Origin: Rubripirellula obstinata
GTDB taxonomy: Bacteria; Planctomycetota; Planctomycetia; Pirellulales; Pirellulaceae
NCBI RefSeq assembly: GCF_001642955.1
Contig: NZ_LWSK01000042.1
Location: 1-45,365 of the forward strand
Length of the DNA: 45,365 nucleotides
Direction: 5' to 3'
The position numbers and the translations under genes were made by a program. The notes below the pieces were generated by a model that worked only from the letters and a program-made list of their open reading frames with translations, did not search any database and was not told the origin of the DNA. Positions 24,425 through 33,312 of this stretch are shown here, one piece after another; positions within the stretch are counted from its first letter, which is position 1, and each line of letters opens with the position of its first letter.

Positions 24425-27400
24425 GAGTTGTACTTCTCGGCCCGCGCGATCAACTTCTCAATTCCTTTTTCACTGTGATCTTTCGGCATCCCCGGATGAA
24501 TGACTCCGGCGGTGCAGCGTTCCGCCGCGACCACCAAATCCTTGAATGGTCCGCCTTGTGGATCTTTGATGATCGCCTTTTTCTGATCGTTGTAAACGAA
24601 GATGTGAGGGTTCAGATTGACGCATTCGTCGCACGACGTGCATTTCGGCGTATCGATCCAAGGGGCCATGTATCCATTGGCAGCGGCGGGCTGGCTGGAT
24701 GCGGGTTGGCCGGATGCGGGTTGGCCGGATGCGGGTTGGCTGGCGGGAGGCATCAGTGCAGGCATTGCTGACGCACTTGTGGTTTCTTCTTGGTCGACAC
24801 CTGTTCCTTCGCCCAGGGCCATCTGCATGATGCCGGTCGCAATGCGATTCGATACGTCGCGTTTGATTTCGGCTTCGATGGCGCCGCGATCAATTTGCTT
24901 CTCTCCCACCCTTGCCATCGACTTCAAAATCTTCCAGAAATCGCGTCGGTCTTCGCAGGATCGAACGATCGGATTGGCAACCAGCAATCGCATCAACTGC
25001 TGATCGCGATTAACGCTCCAAACGTACGGGAACAGCCCTTCGCGGTCTTCTTCTTCAAGCTCCAGGTACTCGGCAAGCGGGACCATGTTGTCGTTCCAGG
25101 TGTCCGGTGGAGCGGCCCGGTAATGTTTGCGAAAGCGAATCTCAGTCGCGGCAAAGTCCGCAAAGGTCATCGGCAAATCCATCGACTTCTGGCGCCCATT
25201 TTCGATGTACTTTAATTCGTACGTCGGCCAATCTGCTTCCATTGCCGGGTTGCCATCCAGTTCCAAGCACTCTTGCGGCGTCGTGCCAAGATCCGGGTTG
25301 TACCTGTACAGCGGATAGGCTCGTGATTCAACGGCTAGCTTTGCCTGATGAGCACTCATGTCGTCGCCGATCCCATGCTCAGGCTGGCAAGGCGTGTACA
25401 GCGTAAACATGGCTGGCCGACGAGACTTCAAGCCTTGGATGAACCCTTCGATCACGTGATTCGGGTTGGCGATTGAGCTTTGCATGATGTAGGTCGTTCG
25501 GTGCGCCATGCCGATTAGTCCGATCTCTTTGCGAATCTCTTCCTTGCCCTTGGCCGCATTGCCGTACTGGGCCATGTCCGAAATCTGACCAAAGAATCCA
25601 GACGTGCAAGCTTGGCCGCCGGTGTTGGAATAGACCTGCGTGTCCAGGATCAGCACTTTGATCGGTTTGCCTGACATCATCGCGCGAGACAGGTTCTGGA
25701 AACCAATGTCGAACATCGCCCCGTCACCACCGATGGCGACCACTGGCGGGCAAAGTTCCCATTCTTCGTCAGTGAATTGTTGCCAATCGAAATGAGTCAG
25801 CGATTCGGCGTCAACCGGCTTACCCGCCAATTCGCCTTCCGCCATTCGGATCGTCCTAAACCCGTCGGCCATCTTTGCCATGTGTCCTTCAAAGACGCCC
25901 ATCGCCACCGAACATGGATCCTGGAACAAGTGATTCGACCAGGGGAATGGATAGGGATTGAACGGATAAGTGCTGCCCCAAACCGACGAGCAACCCGTCG
26001 CATTCAAAATGCCCGCATTGGCTCGGCCACGCCCGGTGACGCCATCGCTGTACTTCCATTTCAATTCTTGCAGCTTGCCCAGCAAACTGGTCACGTGACG
26101 TAGCCATTGTTGGTCGATCGGCTCGCCGCCATTCTGTTTTTCAACACGCCCGGCAATCCCCGCCAGCGTGACGTCGCTGTTGCCAATGTCATCGATGATG
26201 CTTGCGATCGCCTTGGGATCGCTGACGTCAATTTCGTGGACCAGTTTTGCCTGAATTTGTTGTTGCAGTTTTTGAATCAATTCGTCCAGGTGAGCAACAT
26301 GACGCTCGACGCGAGGTTGCATTAAAGCTTCGATTGTTGCGGTGAAGATGTGAACGACACTCTTTTCACCGCAACCTAGGCAGGCACCGTCGCCACTGGC
26401 CAAGGCTGAGTAGTTTTCCTTTTCAAGCAGAATTGTTTCCAGCGCACCAATGCCTTCTTCGATGTCATCGACGCGAACGTATTTCTTGGGCGTGGTCGGC
26501 AAGTCCTTCCACAAATCCCAATTCTTACGCAGCGTTTCAACGGACTCTGTTGTTTGCGTGACCGTTCGCAGTGCATCGTCGTTGCAAACTTCCACGCACT
26601 CCATACAGCCTTTGCAGGTGTAGGGATTCACCGTGATGCTCAACAAACCGCCTTCGCCCGGCGACTTGTCTTCCTTGTTCGTGAAATAGGGTCGCGACAG
26701 AGCGAACTGGAACTCGCCCAGTTCTTCGCGGAATATCTCGAATTCATGTTTCAGTTCGTCACGATCAGACGTTTCCAGTTTGCTTTCTCGCAGCGTCTTT
26801 CCGATCGCTTCGTCCAGCATTCCCGAAACATTATCGTTCTCGTTTGCTTCGGTCAAAATCCCACGAAGGTTTGTTTCGACTTGACGAACCGCACCAGGCA
26901 AATGCTTTAGCTCGGCACCATGTTTGCGAACACGATCGACGACTGTATCGAACACCTGACTGACTTCATTGACCAATCCGGGGATCGCCGTGTCGGGACA
27001 AACCGTGTAACAACTTCCGCACGCGGTACAGTTCTCCGCGATCCACTGGGGATGCTGAAAACGAATTCCCGTCATGTCGCGAAACGCAGTCGTGACCGCG
27101 GGCATCGTTCCCATCCCGCTGAACGGATCGGTGATGATGTCGTTGCCCATCCCACGCGCGTAGAAGCTGCCGGTTTCCTCCCAGAAGCGATGAATGTCGC
27201 TCAGTGGCGTTTTTCCCTGCGGCAACGATTTAAGCAGGATCGGCAAATGCGGTTCTTTGCTGTGACCGTTACTTTGCTCGGACGGCTGTTCGATCTCGCC
27301 GTGCGTCACAGGTTTTACTTCATCGAAGCCGCGTTTGACGACCGCCAAATTCTCTTCAACGATTCGTGCCCCCTTCGCACCAAACTTGCTTTTAAGTTGC

Positions 27401-29382
27401 GTGTGAATCGCATCGATCAATCGGTCATTCGACAATCCAGCTTGCTCGGCGACCGGCGAAGCGGCAAAGAACGCACCTTGAAAAGCGATGCCTTGCATCC
27501 GGAGCTGCAAATCCGGGTCGCTCGCTTCTTCACGGGCAATCTTGAACGCATCCAAGTAGAACAGTTGGATGTTTTTGTCAGCGATGATGCGACGATAGGG
27601 TTCAGGAATGCTTTTCCAAACGGCAGCGGCGGACGGTTGGTCGCTTTGAATGATGAAGACGCCGTTTTCTTTTAATCCCGCCAGTGCGTTGGTATGCAGG
27701 AACACGTTTGGATCAGGAGACAGCACTACGTCAACGTAGAAGTACTCGCTGTTGACGCGAATCGGTTCGGGGGCTGCGGACAAGTAGTACGTCGTTGGCT
27801 GTCCTTTCTTTTCTGATCCGTATTTCGGGTTCGCTTTAATCTCGAAGCCCAGCAAATCGTACAGCGTCATCGCCAGGTTTTTACCGGTCGTGATCGCACC
27901 CCAACCGCCGACCGAATGCATCCGAGCGGTGATGCTGTTCTTCGGCATCAGATTGGGATTTTCGCTGCCGCGAATCGCTAAGTCACCGATGCCCGGGTAG
28001 GCTTGTTCCAGGTTTTCTTGGTGCAGTCGTTGTTTGGGGCTGACCGGGTTGTCTCGCAGGAAGTCGATCGAAAGATAAAAGAATCGACGCTGGCTTCCTT
28101 CGGGCAGCATGTTTTCGATCGCGCCGATGATTCCTTCGGGCTGCAAATCGCGGCTGCCCATTCCAAACGATCCTGAATACAACGCCGGTGCATCTTGAAT
28201 CGCAGTGTAGGTTTCCAGATCGGGGAAAGCTGGTTGAGCAACATCGCGGCCGTTTTCCATGCAACGACTTACCGTTGCCCGCACCTCTCGCATCAACGGC
28301 AATTCAACAGCGAGCGGTTGGTCGAGCCGTTCCAGAATCGTGACGCCCTTTTTGCCCTTTAGCACGCGGCTGATCAGGTCCGCCGGGAACGGTCGAAACA
28401 TCAACAAGTCAACGACACCAACTTTGATCTTACGTGTCTCTCGCAAATAATCCGCGACCGCTTCGGCCGTCGGGATCATGCTGCCTTGGCCCAGGATCAA
28501 ATAGTCGGCGTCTTCGGTACGGTAATTCTGAACGCGTTCGTAGCGGCGGCCGGTCAGAGCGTAAAATTCGTCGAAAGCGCGTTCGGTTAAGTCGGCGATA
28601 TGGTCAAAGAAGTACGGGCGCTGGGCCGCAACGCTTTGCATGTAGGAATCCTGGTTTTGCACCGTGCCCGACATGATCGGATTATCGACATCCCACAACT
28701 CAGGAATCCGCCGCCGAGTGTCACCGTAGATGATTCGCTGGGCCGGCGTCGGAGTTTGAATGATGTCGTCGGGGCGTCCCAGAAACTCCGCAATTAATTC
28801 TCGCTCGGGAATTTGAATTGATTCGATCAGGTGCGTTGTCAGGAATCCGTCCTGTGCGATTGCGCCTGGCGTCAGTGCTAGTTCGGCCACTCGGTGTGCG
28901 ACCAGGTTCAGGTCTGCAGCGGACTGAGCATCCTTGGCGAACATCTGAAAAAAGCCAGTGTCGTCCATGCAGTGGTAATCATCGTGGCCCGCATGCACAT
29001 TCAGCGTTGCCTTGGTCATCGCACGAGCACCAACGTTCAGAACATACGTCAATCGCTTACCGACCGCCGCGTACAACGATTCGTGCATGTACGCGATGCC
29101 CTGGCCGGACGAGAAATTACTGGCTCGCAATCCGGTCATCGACAACCCGGCCGTGACGGCCGCAGCGGCGTGTTCGCCTTCGGGTTCGATAAAGATCAGT
29201 GGGCGACCGGAGACGTTGACGTATCCCTTGGCTGCGTTTTCCGCCCAGTACTCGCCCATTTGAGTTGACGGTGTGATCGGATAGGCCCCCGCAGCGTCGG
29301 TTCCGTCACGCTCACACAATGAAACAGCGGTGTTGCCATCGACGGCAGCTTTTTTTCCGGGGTACTTAAATTGCGTCGTCAT
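24421..29382 (-). CDS. Extended pyruvate:ferredoxin oxidoreductase with fused ferredoxin
   Basis: A NifJ-type 2-oxoacid:ferredoxin oxidoreductase that would oxidise pyruvate and CoA to acetyl-CoA and CO2. At 1653 residues it is far longer than usual (about 1170-1200). The order is as in NifJ: domain I with AYPITPSTQMGEYW near 40, domain II, the gamma domain (HSVGGWGAITTGKNLA near 520), [4Fe-4S] motifs CTACGSCYTVCP (about 783) and CKGCMECVEVC (about 922), then the TPP domain with CLGCGEKS (about 1000) and GDGAMFDIGFQN (about 1214). Extra parts are a helical insert between the two clusters, a coiled-coil-like insert after CLGCGEKS, a repeated Gln-Pro-Ala-Ser linker (about 1530-1570) and a C-terminal ferredoxin domain with CTSCDEC plus a remote Cys (from about 1579). 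ATG 29382 is preferred over a TTG at 29469. Pyruvate is the likely substrate by similarity only. Confidence 0.9.
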   Translation of the reverse strand: MTTQFKYPGKKAAVDGNTAVSLCERDGTDAAGAYPITPSTQMGEYWAENAAKGYVNVSGRPLIFIEPEGEHAAAAVTAGLSMTGLRASNFSSGQGIAYMHESLYAAVGKRLTYVLNVGARAMTKATLNVHAGHDDYHCMDDTGFFQMFAKDAQSAADLNLVAHRVAELALTPGAIAQDGFLTTHLIESIQIPERELIAEFLGRPDDIIQTPTPAQRIIYGDTRRRIPELWDVDNPIMSGTVQNQDSYMQSVAAQRPYFFDHIADLTERAFDEFYALTGRRYERVQNYRTEDADYLILGQGSMIPTAEAVADYLRETRKIKVGVVDLLMFRPFPADLISRVLKGKKGVTILERLDQPLAVELPLMREVRATVSRCMENGRDVAQPAFPDLETYTAIQDAPALYSGSFGMGSRDLQPEGIIGAIENMLPEGSQRRFFYLSIDFLRDNPVSPKQRLHQENLEQAYPGIGDLAIRGSENPNLMPKNSITARMHSVGGWGAITTGKNLAMTLYDLLGFEIKANPKYGSEKKGQPTTYYLSAAPEPIRVNSEYFYVDVVLSPDPNVFLHTNALAGLKENGVFIIQSDQPSAAAVWKSIPEPYRRIIADKNIQLFYLDAFKIAREEASDPDLQLRMQGIAFQGAFFAASPVAEQAGLSNDRLIDAIHTQLKSKFGAKGARIVEENLAVVKRGFDEVKPVTHGEIEQPSEQSNGHSKEPHLPILLKSLPQGKTPLSDIHRFWEETGSFYARGMGNDIITDPFSGMGTMPAVTTAFRDMTGIRFQHPQWIAENCTACGSCYTVCPDTAIPGLVNEVSQVFDTVVDRVRKHGAELKHLPGAVRQVETNLRGILTEANENDNVSGMLDEAIGKTLRESKLETSDRDELKHEFEIFREELGEFQFALSRPYFTNKEDKSPGEGGLLSITVNPYTCKGCMECVEVCNDDALRTVTQTTESVETLRKNWDLWKDLPTTPKKYVRVDDIEEGIGALETILLEKENYSALASGDGACLGCGEKSVVHIFTATIEALMQPRVERHVAHLDELIQKLQQQIQAKLVHEIDVSDPKAIASIIDDIGNSDVTLAGIAGRVEKQNGGEPIDQQWLRHVTSLLGKLQELKWKYSDGVTGRGRANAGILNATGCSSVWGSTYPFNPYPFPWSNHLFQDPCSVAMGVFEGHMAKMADGFRTIRMAEGELAGKPVDAESLTHFDWQQFTDEEWELCPPVVAIGGDGAMFDIGFQNLSRAMMSGKPIKVLILDTQVYSNTGGQACTSGFFGQISDMAQYGNAAKGKEEIRKEIGLIGMAHRTTYIMQSSIANPNHVIEGFIQGLKSRRPAMFTLYTPCQPEHGIGDDMSAHQAKLAVESRAYPLYRYNPDLGTTPQECLELDGNPAMEADWPTYELKYIENGRQKSMDLPMTFADFAATEIRFRKHYRAAPPDTWNDNMVPLAEYLELEEEDREGLFPYVWSVNRDQQLMRLLVANPIVRSCEDRRDFWKILKSMARVGEKQIDRGAIEAEIKRDVSNRIATGIMQMALGEGTGVDQEETTSASAMPALMPPASQPASGQPASGQPASSQPAAANGYMAPWIDTPKCTSCDECVNLNPHIFVYNDQKKAIIKDPQGGPFKDLVVAAERCTAGVIHPGMPKDHSEKGIEKLIARAEKYNS
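24697..24741. repeat. 15-bp tandem repeat encoding the PFOR linker
   Basis: Three copies of GGATGCGGGTTGGCC (the last ends in T) run head to tail in frame, with degenerate flanking copies. On the coding strand they give repeated Gly/Ser-Gln-Pro-Ala-Ser units in the linker before the fused ferredoxin domain. Copy number may vary by slippage. Confidence 0.85.
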
Positions 29383-29490
29383 GTCCGATGATCCAGCGGA
29401 AGCGGAATGGGGAGTAAAGCCGGAAGGTTCCGGCAATGATTCTGAATTGGATTGCCAGTGTTTCGGCAACTTTTAGTCTGTGGGGTGGGT

Positions 29491-29559
29491 GGTAGCCGAA
29501 GTCGCCAAAACTTTCGGTAATCTCCCTGACTGCCGAAACTCTTGGCGAGTTCCGCTACC
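29491..29559. repeat. REP-like palindrome between rnfB and the PFOR gene
   Basis: GGTAGCCGAAGTCGCCAAAA faces an inverted near-copy ending GAGTTCCGCTACC, with a mismatch-containing stem of about 27 bp and a GTAG foot. It lies in the 201-base gap between two genes that otherwise look like one unit. It could lower or stabilise downstream transcript; that is inference. Confidence 0.75.
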
Positions 29560-29583
29560 TGAAAATCAAATGTTGACGAAGCA

Positions 29584-30456
29584 CTAAGTTGCAGTGTCAC
29601 GCATCTCTCCTTGGCGAATGACTTTCTTGGCTGCGTTCCCCTTGACGATGCCCTTGGTTTCGTCGATCCAGACAATCGCACCGGTGGGACATCGCTGTGT
29701 CGCATCGGCACTGAGCGAACCTTTTTGGTAGTCCACCACTGGCAAGCCATTTTTCATCTCGATCAGGTTTGGTGCGTCGGATGCACAGCGACCGCACGCC
29801 GTACAACCAACTTCGCATTCTTCTAAGACCTCGTCGCCATTTGCCAAAGACGAACAGGCAACCCAAAGCCGGTGACTGACTTCGTGGATCGAAAACAGGT
29901 CTTTTGGACATGCTTGAACGCAATCGCCACACGCCGTGCAACGATCTTCGTCGACGACGGGCAACTGGCTGGGACTCATTTCAATCGCGTCAAAGTCGCA
30001 AGCCACTTCACAATCAGCCAGACCTAAACAGCCCCAAAAACATGACTTTCCGCCACCGGCAACCAACGCCGCGGCTGCACAAGACTTGTGCCCTTGATAG
30101 TGAGCCCGATTTCGAGCGACGTTGTTTCCACCAGCGCAAGCCAACCGGGCGACTCGCTTTTCTTGCACGCCCACATCGACGCCCAAGTAGGCTGCGATCC
30201 GAGCATGGTCGGGCGGCGCGCTAACAGAACACTTCGCCGGAGGCTCAACGCCCGAAACCAAGACCTCAGCAAACGCTCGGCAGCCTGGGTACCCGCACGC
30301 ACCGCAATTTGTGTGCGGCAACATCGCTTCGACGTTGTCGATTCGCGGATCTTCCACCACATGAAGCCAACGATCCGCCACCACAAGCAAGGTCGCCAAT
30401 ACGGTTGCCAACGCTCCCACGGCGGCCAGTGAAGTCAGGAGTGCGGCGATGTCCAT
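29584..30456 (-). CDS. rnfB: Rnf complex subunit B
   Basis: RnfB takes electrons from ferredoxin and feeds them into the Rnf complex. The 290-residue protein has a membrane helix (about 6-28) and a [4Fe-4S] domain with Cys51, 54, 59, 76 (TNCGACGYPGC...C). A Cys-rich middle (CAGG, KSC, FWGC, ADC) is of the longer, clostridial/Bacteroides-like RnfB type. Two ferredoxin motifs follow. CTACGDCVQACP (173-183) is standard. CTACGRCASDAP (218-229) has Ala228 at the usual fourth position, with a remote RCPTGAI at Cys256, the arrangement of single-cluster ferredoxins. It is the first gene of the cluster, separated from the PFOR gene by a 201-base gap with a palindrome. No defined promoter motif is visible upstream. 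Confidence 0.92.
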   Translation of the reverse strand: MDIAALLTSLAAVGALATVLATLLVVADRWLHVVEDPRIDNVEAMLPHTNCGACGYPGCRAFAEVLVSGVEPPAKCSVSAPPDHARIAAYLGVDVGVQEKRVARLACAGGNNVARNRAHYQGHKSCAAAALVAGGGKSCFWGCLGLADCEVACDFDAIEMSPSQLPVVDEDRCTACGDCVQACPKDLFSIHEVSHRLWVACSSLANGDEVLEECEVGCTACGRCASDAPNLIEMKNGLPVVDYQKGSLSADATQRCPTGAIVWIDETKGIVKGNAAKKVIRQGEMRDTAT

Positions 30457-30677
30457 GAGGCGAATCGCTTCTTGCTAAAGTGATCTCAATCGAACGGCGA
30501 GATCGTTTTAGGCAACGGCCGCACCGGATGCAACAATCAGCAAAACATGTGCCGCAGCAATTTTTCGCGTATCTGTTTGGCCCGCCGCGCTCATTCGCAC
30601 GCGCGCGTGCGGGATCACTCATTTGCTCCGGTGAATTGATCCGTTTCGCACAGTGTTTTTTCACGCTGGGGAATTTC

Positions 30678-30748
30678 TTGTGAGCCGCTGGCGGTAACGC
30701 CTCGGGCATTTACGTAGGCCCGGCCGCTTACGCGATCACGGCTCACAA
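30678..30748. repeat. GTGAGCCG-family palindrome
   Basis: TTGTGAGCCG and CGGCTCACAA form perfect 10-bp ends of a 71-base element whose interior continues as an imperfect inverted repeat (GCGGTAACGCC against GCGTAAGCGGCC). A half copy lies at 14516-14544. Confidence 0.7.
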
Positions 30749-30784
30749 CTCAATTTGAAAAACTGACTTGCCCTGAGCCATTTA

Positions 30785-30882
30785 GGAACGTGCGACTTTT
30801 TATAGTCGCCTTTCGCTCCGCGAAAGCAGCGGATTCGCTACTTTCGCGGTGCGAAAGGCGACACTAATTTCCCGCTCGTTCC
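30785..30882. repeat. Palindrome of the GTCGCCTTTCGC family
   Basis: 22-base arms (30805-30826 and 30841-30862) match with a single difference, and outer ends GGAACG and CGTTCC also pair. Its right outer part, read on the other strand as GTAAGGAACGAGCGGG, recurs at 44969-45002. Confidence 0.8.
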
Positions 30883-30967
30883 TTACAAGCGTTCACGACA
30901 ATTCCGCCGGTGAGCGGTAAGATGATGCGTTGCTGTTCCGTTTTCACAGTTTGTCCATTGAGAATTG

Positions 30968-32458
30968 ATGCCTGAATCAAAAAGCCGTTCCTGGATCGTT
31001 CCTGCCTTGTCGTTGATGATGTTTCTGCAGTTTTTTGCCTGGGGAGCTTGGTTTGCGACGCTGTCGGCTGCGATGGATACTCATTTGCTTGGGGCGTTCA
31101 TTGGCGGAGCTTACGAATCGGCACCGATCGCCGCGATTTTCGCTCCGTTGTTTCTGGGGTTGATCGCCGATCGTTTCTTTGCGTCCGAGCGAGTCATGGG
31201 TGTGCTGATGCTGATCGGCGGAGCGATCATGTTGATGCTGCCGGGGATTGCCGAGAGTGCTTCGACGTTTGCCACTGAATCCGCCGAAGCGATGCGAGCA
31301 GCCGGCACTTACGATTCTGCACTCTTCCTGGAAAATCAATTGGCGGAGAACGATGCAGGCAAGACGATGGTTTGGATGATTTTGGCGTACCTGCTTTGTT
31401 ACATGCCGACACTGGGGCTTGGAAACACGATCGCATTCACTCACATCCCCAGCCAGAACGAATTTCCAAAAATTCGAGTTTGGGGAACGGTCGGTTGGAT
31501 CGTCGCTGGATTGATGCTGGGCTTGATGGGTTGGTCGGCCACCTACAACATTTTTTGGCTCGGCGCGGTCAGCTCTTTGTTGCTCGGCGTGTTTTGTTTC
31601 TTCCTGCCGCACACGCCACCGCCGCTAAAGGGCAAGCCGATGGACCTGCGTTCGTTGTTGATGGTGGATGCGTTTAAGTTGTTGAAGGATCGAAACTTTT
31701 TTGTCTTTGCGATTTGCTCGACTTTGATCTGCATTCCCTTGGCGTACTACTACGGAGTCACGGCGACGTATCTGAATCAAACGGGGTTTGCTGAACCGGG
31801 TGCGACGATGGCAATCGGGCAGATGTCTGAGATCTTTTTCATGTTGTTGATTCCGTTTTTCTTTCGCCGACTGGGCATCAAAATCATGATCATGATTGGC
31901 ATGGTTTGCTGGGTGCTTCGGTACGGTTTGTTTGCGTTGGGTGCGCCCGATCAAGTGACATGGATGCTGTTGTTGGCGGTAGCGTTGCATGGCATCTGTT
32001 ACGACTTCTTTTTCGTTACCGGATTCATGTACACCGACCAGAAAGCGCCGCCCGCGATTCGTGGCCAGGCTCAAGGTTTGTTGGTTTTCTTGACTCAGGG
32101 CGTCGGCATGTTTTTTGGGTATCGAATCATGGCGGGCGGGAACCTGTTTGGTTTTATTCCGCTTGATTTGACGTTCGGTCGATATGGCGAACAAGTCACG
32201 TCGGCACCTCAGTACGTGGAAGCACTTGCGGCTGCGCAAGGAGAGCCGGAATCGGTTTCGTTTCTTGAATCGTTCAGCAAGATGTTCTCGCGGAATTTGC
32301 CCGACGGACTGGACGCGGGAATCCTGTCCGAAACCATGGCCCAGTGGCGTGACTTCTGGATTTCGCCCGCGATCATGGCGGCGATCATCCTGGTGTTGTT
32401 CACGCTAACGTTCTGGGATCGGAGCAAGCAAACCGCAGCCGACGATACGATTGCTTAG
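30968..32458 (+). CDS. NupG-like MFS transporter (nucleoside:H+ symporter family)
   Basis: A 496-residue protein with about 12 membrane helices. The start FLQFFAWGAWFATLSAAM and the loop GLIADRFFASERVMG between helices 2 and 3 fit the NupG-type nucleoside:H+ symporter branch of the major facilitator superfamily. NKVWGTVGW-like EFPKIRVWGTVGWIVAG is also typical. A periplasmic loop of about 40 residues lies between the first two and next helices (ESASTFATESAEAM). The ATG at 30968 is preceded by TTG one codon earlier; neither has a strong Shine-Dalgarno motif. Substrate is not proven; a nucleoside hydrolase gene 3.5 kb away is compatible with nucleoside scavenging but is not in the same operon. 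Confidence 0.85.
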   Translation: MPESKSRSWIVPALSLMMFLQFFAWGAWFATLSAAMDTHLLGAFIGGAYESAPIAAIFAPLFLGLIADRFFASERVMGVLMLIGGAIMLMLPGIAESASTFATESAEAMRAAGTYDSALFLENQLAENDAGKTMVWMILAYLLCYMPTLGLGNTIAFTHIPSQNEFPKIRVWGTVGWIVAGLMLGLMGWSATYNIFWLGAVSSLLLGVFCFFLPHTPPPLKGKPMDLRSLLMVDAFKLLKDRNFFVFAICSTLICIPLAYYYGVTATYLNQTGFAEPGATMAIGQMSEIFFMLLIPFFFRRLGIKIMIMIGMVCWVLRYGLFALGAPDQVTWMLLLAVALHGICYDFFFVTGFMYTDQKAPPAIRGQAQGLLVFLTQGVGMFFGYRIMAGGNLFGFIPLDLTFGRYGEQVTSAPQYVEALAAAQGEPESVSFLESFSKMFSRNLPDGLDAGILSETMAQWRDFWISPAIMAAIILVLFTLTFWDRSKQTAADDTIA

Positions 32459-32574
32459 CTAAACGAGGATTTGTCACAAAGCAATTGGCAAAAATGACTA
32501 GATCTGTGATCGATTGAAATCGTCTTGGATTAGCTTTGCATTGTTCCAAATCGCTCAAAACCAAAAGTTGCCTG

Positions 32575-33246
32575 ATGAAGAAAAAGAATCTGCTGATTGT
32601 CGTCGCGGTCGTGTTTCTGTTGATCGCTGGCATCGCCGTGTGGTTGTTGCGATCGGTGGATCATCCTGCGTTGGGGCAAGCGACACGCAGTTTTGTGGTG
32701 GACTGTTCGTTCGACAAGTTTCGTCAAATTATGATCCGCAAGAATGCGACCAAGGCGATTGTTGGCGATTCAGGAATGCGGCTGCTCGACGAACGTATCC
32801 TCGATGTTGACCTGGATACTTCCAAGGATGACCGCCCCTTTTTGAATGCGATCCGTGGTCGATCAAAAACCGATTTGGCGGCTGTCAAAGAATTGACGGT
32901 CGGTCTGGACGATCCGATGTTGGAGGCCGATGAATTGGTGCTTCGTCAAAATGCCGACATCGACGACACCAGCATGAAGGTGCGAACCGTTTCGCGACGA
33001 GCCGCGGGACGCTTAGAAGAATACGAAACCACGTTTGACGCGATCGCCGACGAAGATGGAACACGAATCACGTTGAGTGTCACGATGAAGGTTCGCGTCG
33101 CGGTTCCCAACTATTTTCGTCACCTAGCCGATGATGGCGTCCAGCAAGCAGCGGACGAGGCCATCGACGGGCAACAGAAATCAATCAGCGAATTCATCGA
33201 ACTGTACGCCGATGAGCGATTCATTTTCCCGGATTTAAAACGCTGA
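32575..33246 (+). CDS. Membrane-anchored protein of unknown function
   Basis: I do not recognise this 223-residue protein. It begins with KKK and a single hydrophobic helix (about 5-24, LLIVVAVVFLLIAGIAVWLL), so it is probably anchored with the rest outside the cytoplasm. The soluble part alternates strands and helices. A late strand-rich segment (YETTFDAIADEDGTRITLSV) followed by a long helix (GVQQAADEAIDGQQKSISEF) loosely resembles an SRPBCC-type lipid-binding fold. ATG 32575 is chosen because the anchor begins there; an earlier TTG would add 13 residues. Its stop codon lies in the first unit of a 13-bp tandem repeat. Confidence 0.75.
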   Translation: MKKKNLLIVVAVVFLLIAGIAVWLLRSVDHPALGQATRSFVVDCSFDKFRQIMIRKNATKAIVGDSGMRLLDERILDVDLDTSKDDRPFLNAIRGRSKTDLAAVKELTVGLDDPMLEADELVLRQNADIDDTSMKVRTVSRRAAGRLEEYETTFDAIADEDGTRITLSVTMKVRVAVPNYFRHLADDGVQQAADEAIDGQQKSISEFIELYADERFIFPDLKR

Positions 33247-33300
33247 TTTGAAACGTTGATTTGAAACGTTGATTTGAAACGCTGATCTGAAACGTTGATC
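33241..33300. repeat. 13-bp tandem repeat at the 3' end of a gene
   Basis: Four full units and a part unit of CGTTGATTTGAAA with C/T changes at two positions run head to tail. The first unit contains the TGA stop of the upstream gene, and the final codons before it (GATTTAAAACGC) look like the source of the repeat. Confidence 0.85.
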
Positions 33301-33312
33301 CAATCGCCAAGT

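Larger units (their letters stand above)
30457..30967. other. Divergent intergenic region with two repeat families
   Basis: The 511 bases separate rnfB (minus) from the NupG-like gene (plus) and should contain both promoters. Two palindromes occupy 30678-30748 and 30785-30882. No protein-like frame or clear promoter motif is identified. Confidence 0.55.

Noticed and set aside
26920-27675. About 250-codon plus-strand frame inside the PFOR gene
   Set aside because: It lies antisense to PFOR motifs and has no recognisable protein features.
30266-30709. Minus-strand frame spanning the rnfB start and upstream region
   Set aside because: It overlaps rnfB in another frame and runs into a palindromic repeat.
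33241-33300. CRISPR-like array
   Set aside because: Units of 13 bases are contiguous with no spacers, so this is a simple tandem repeat.
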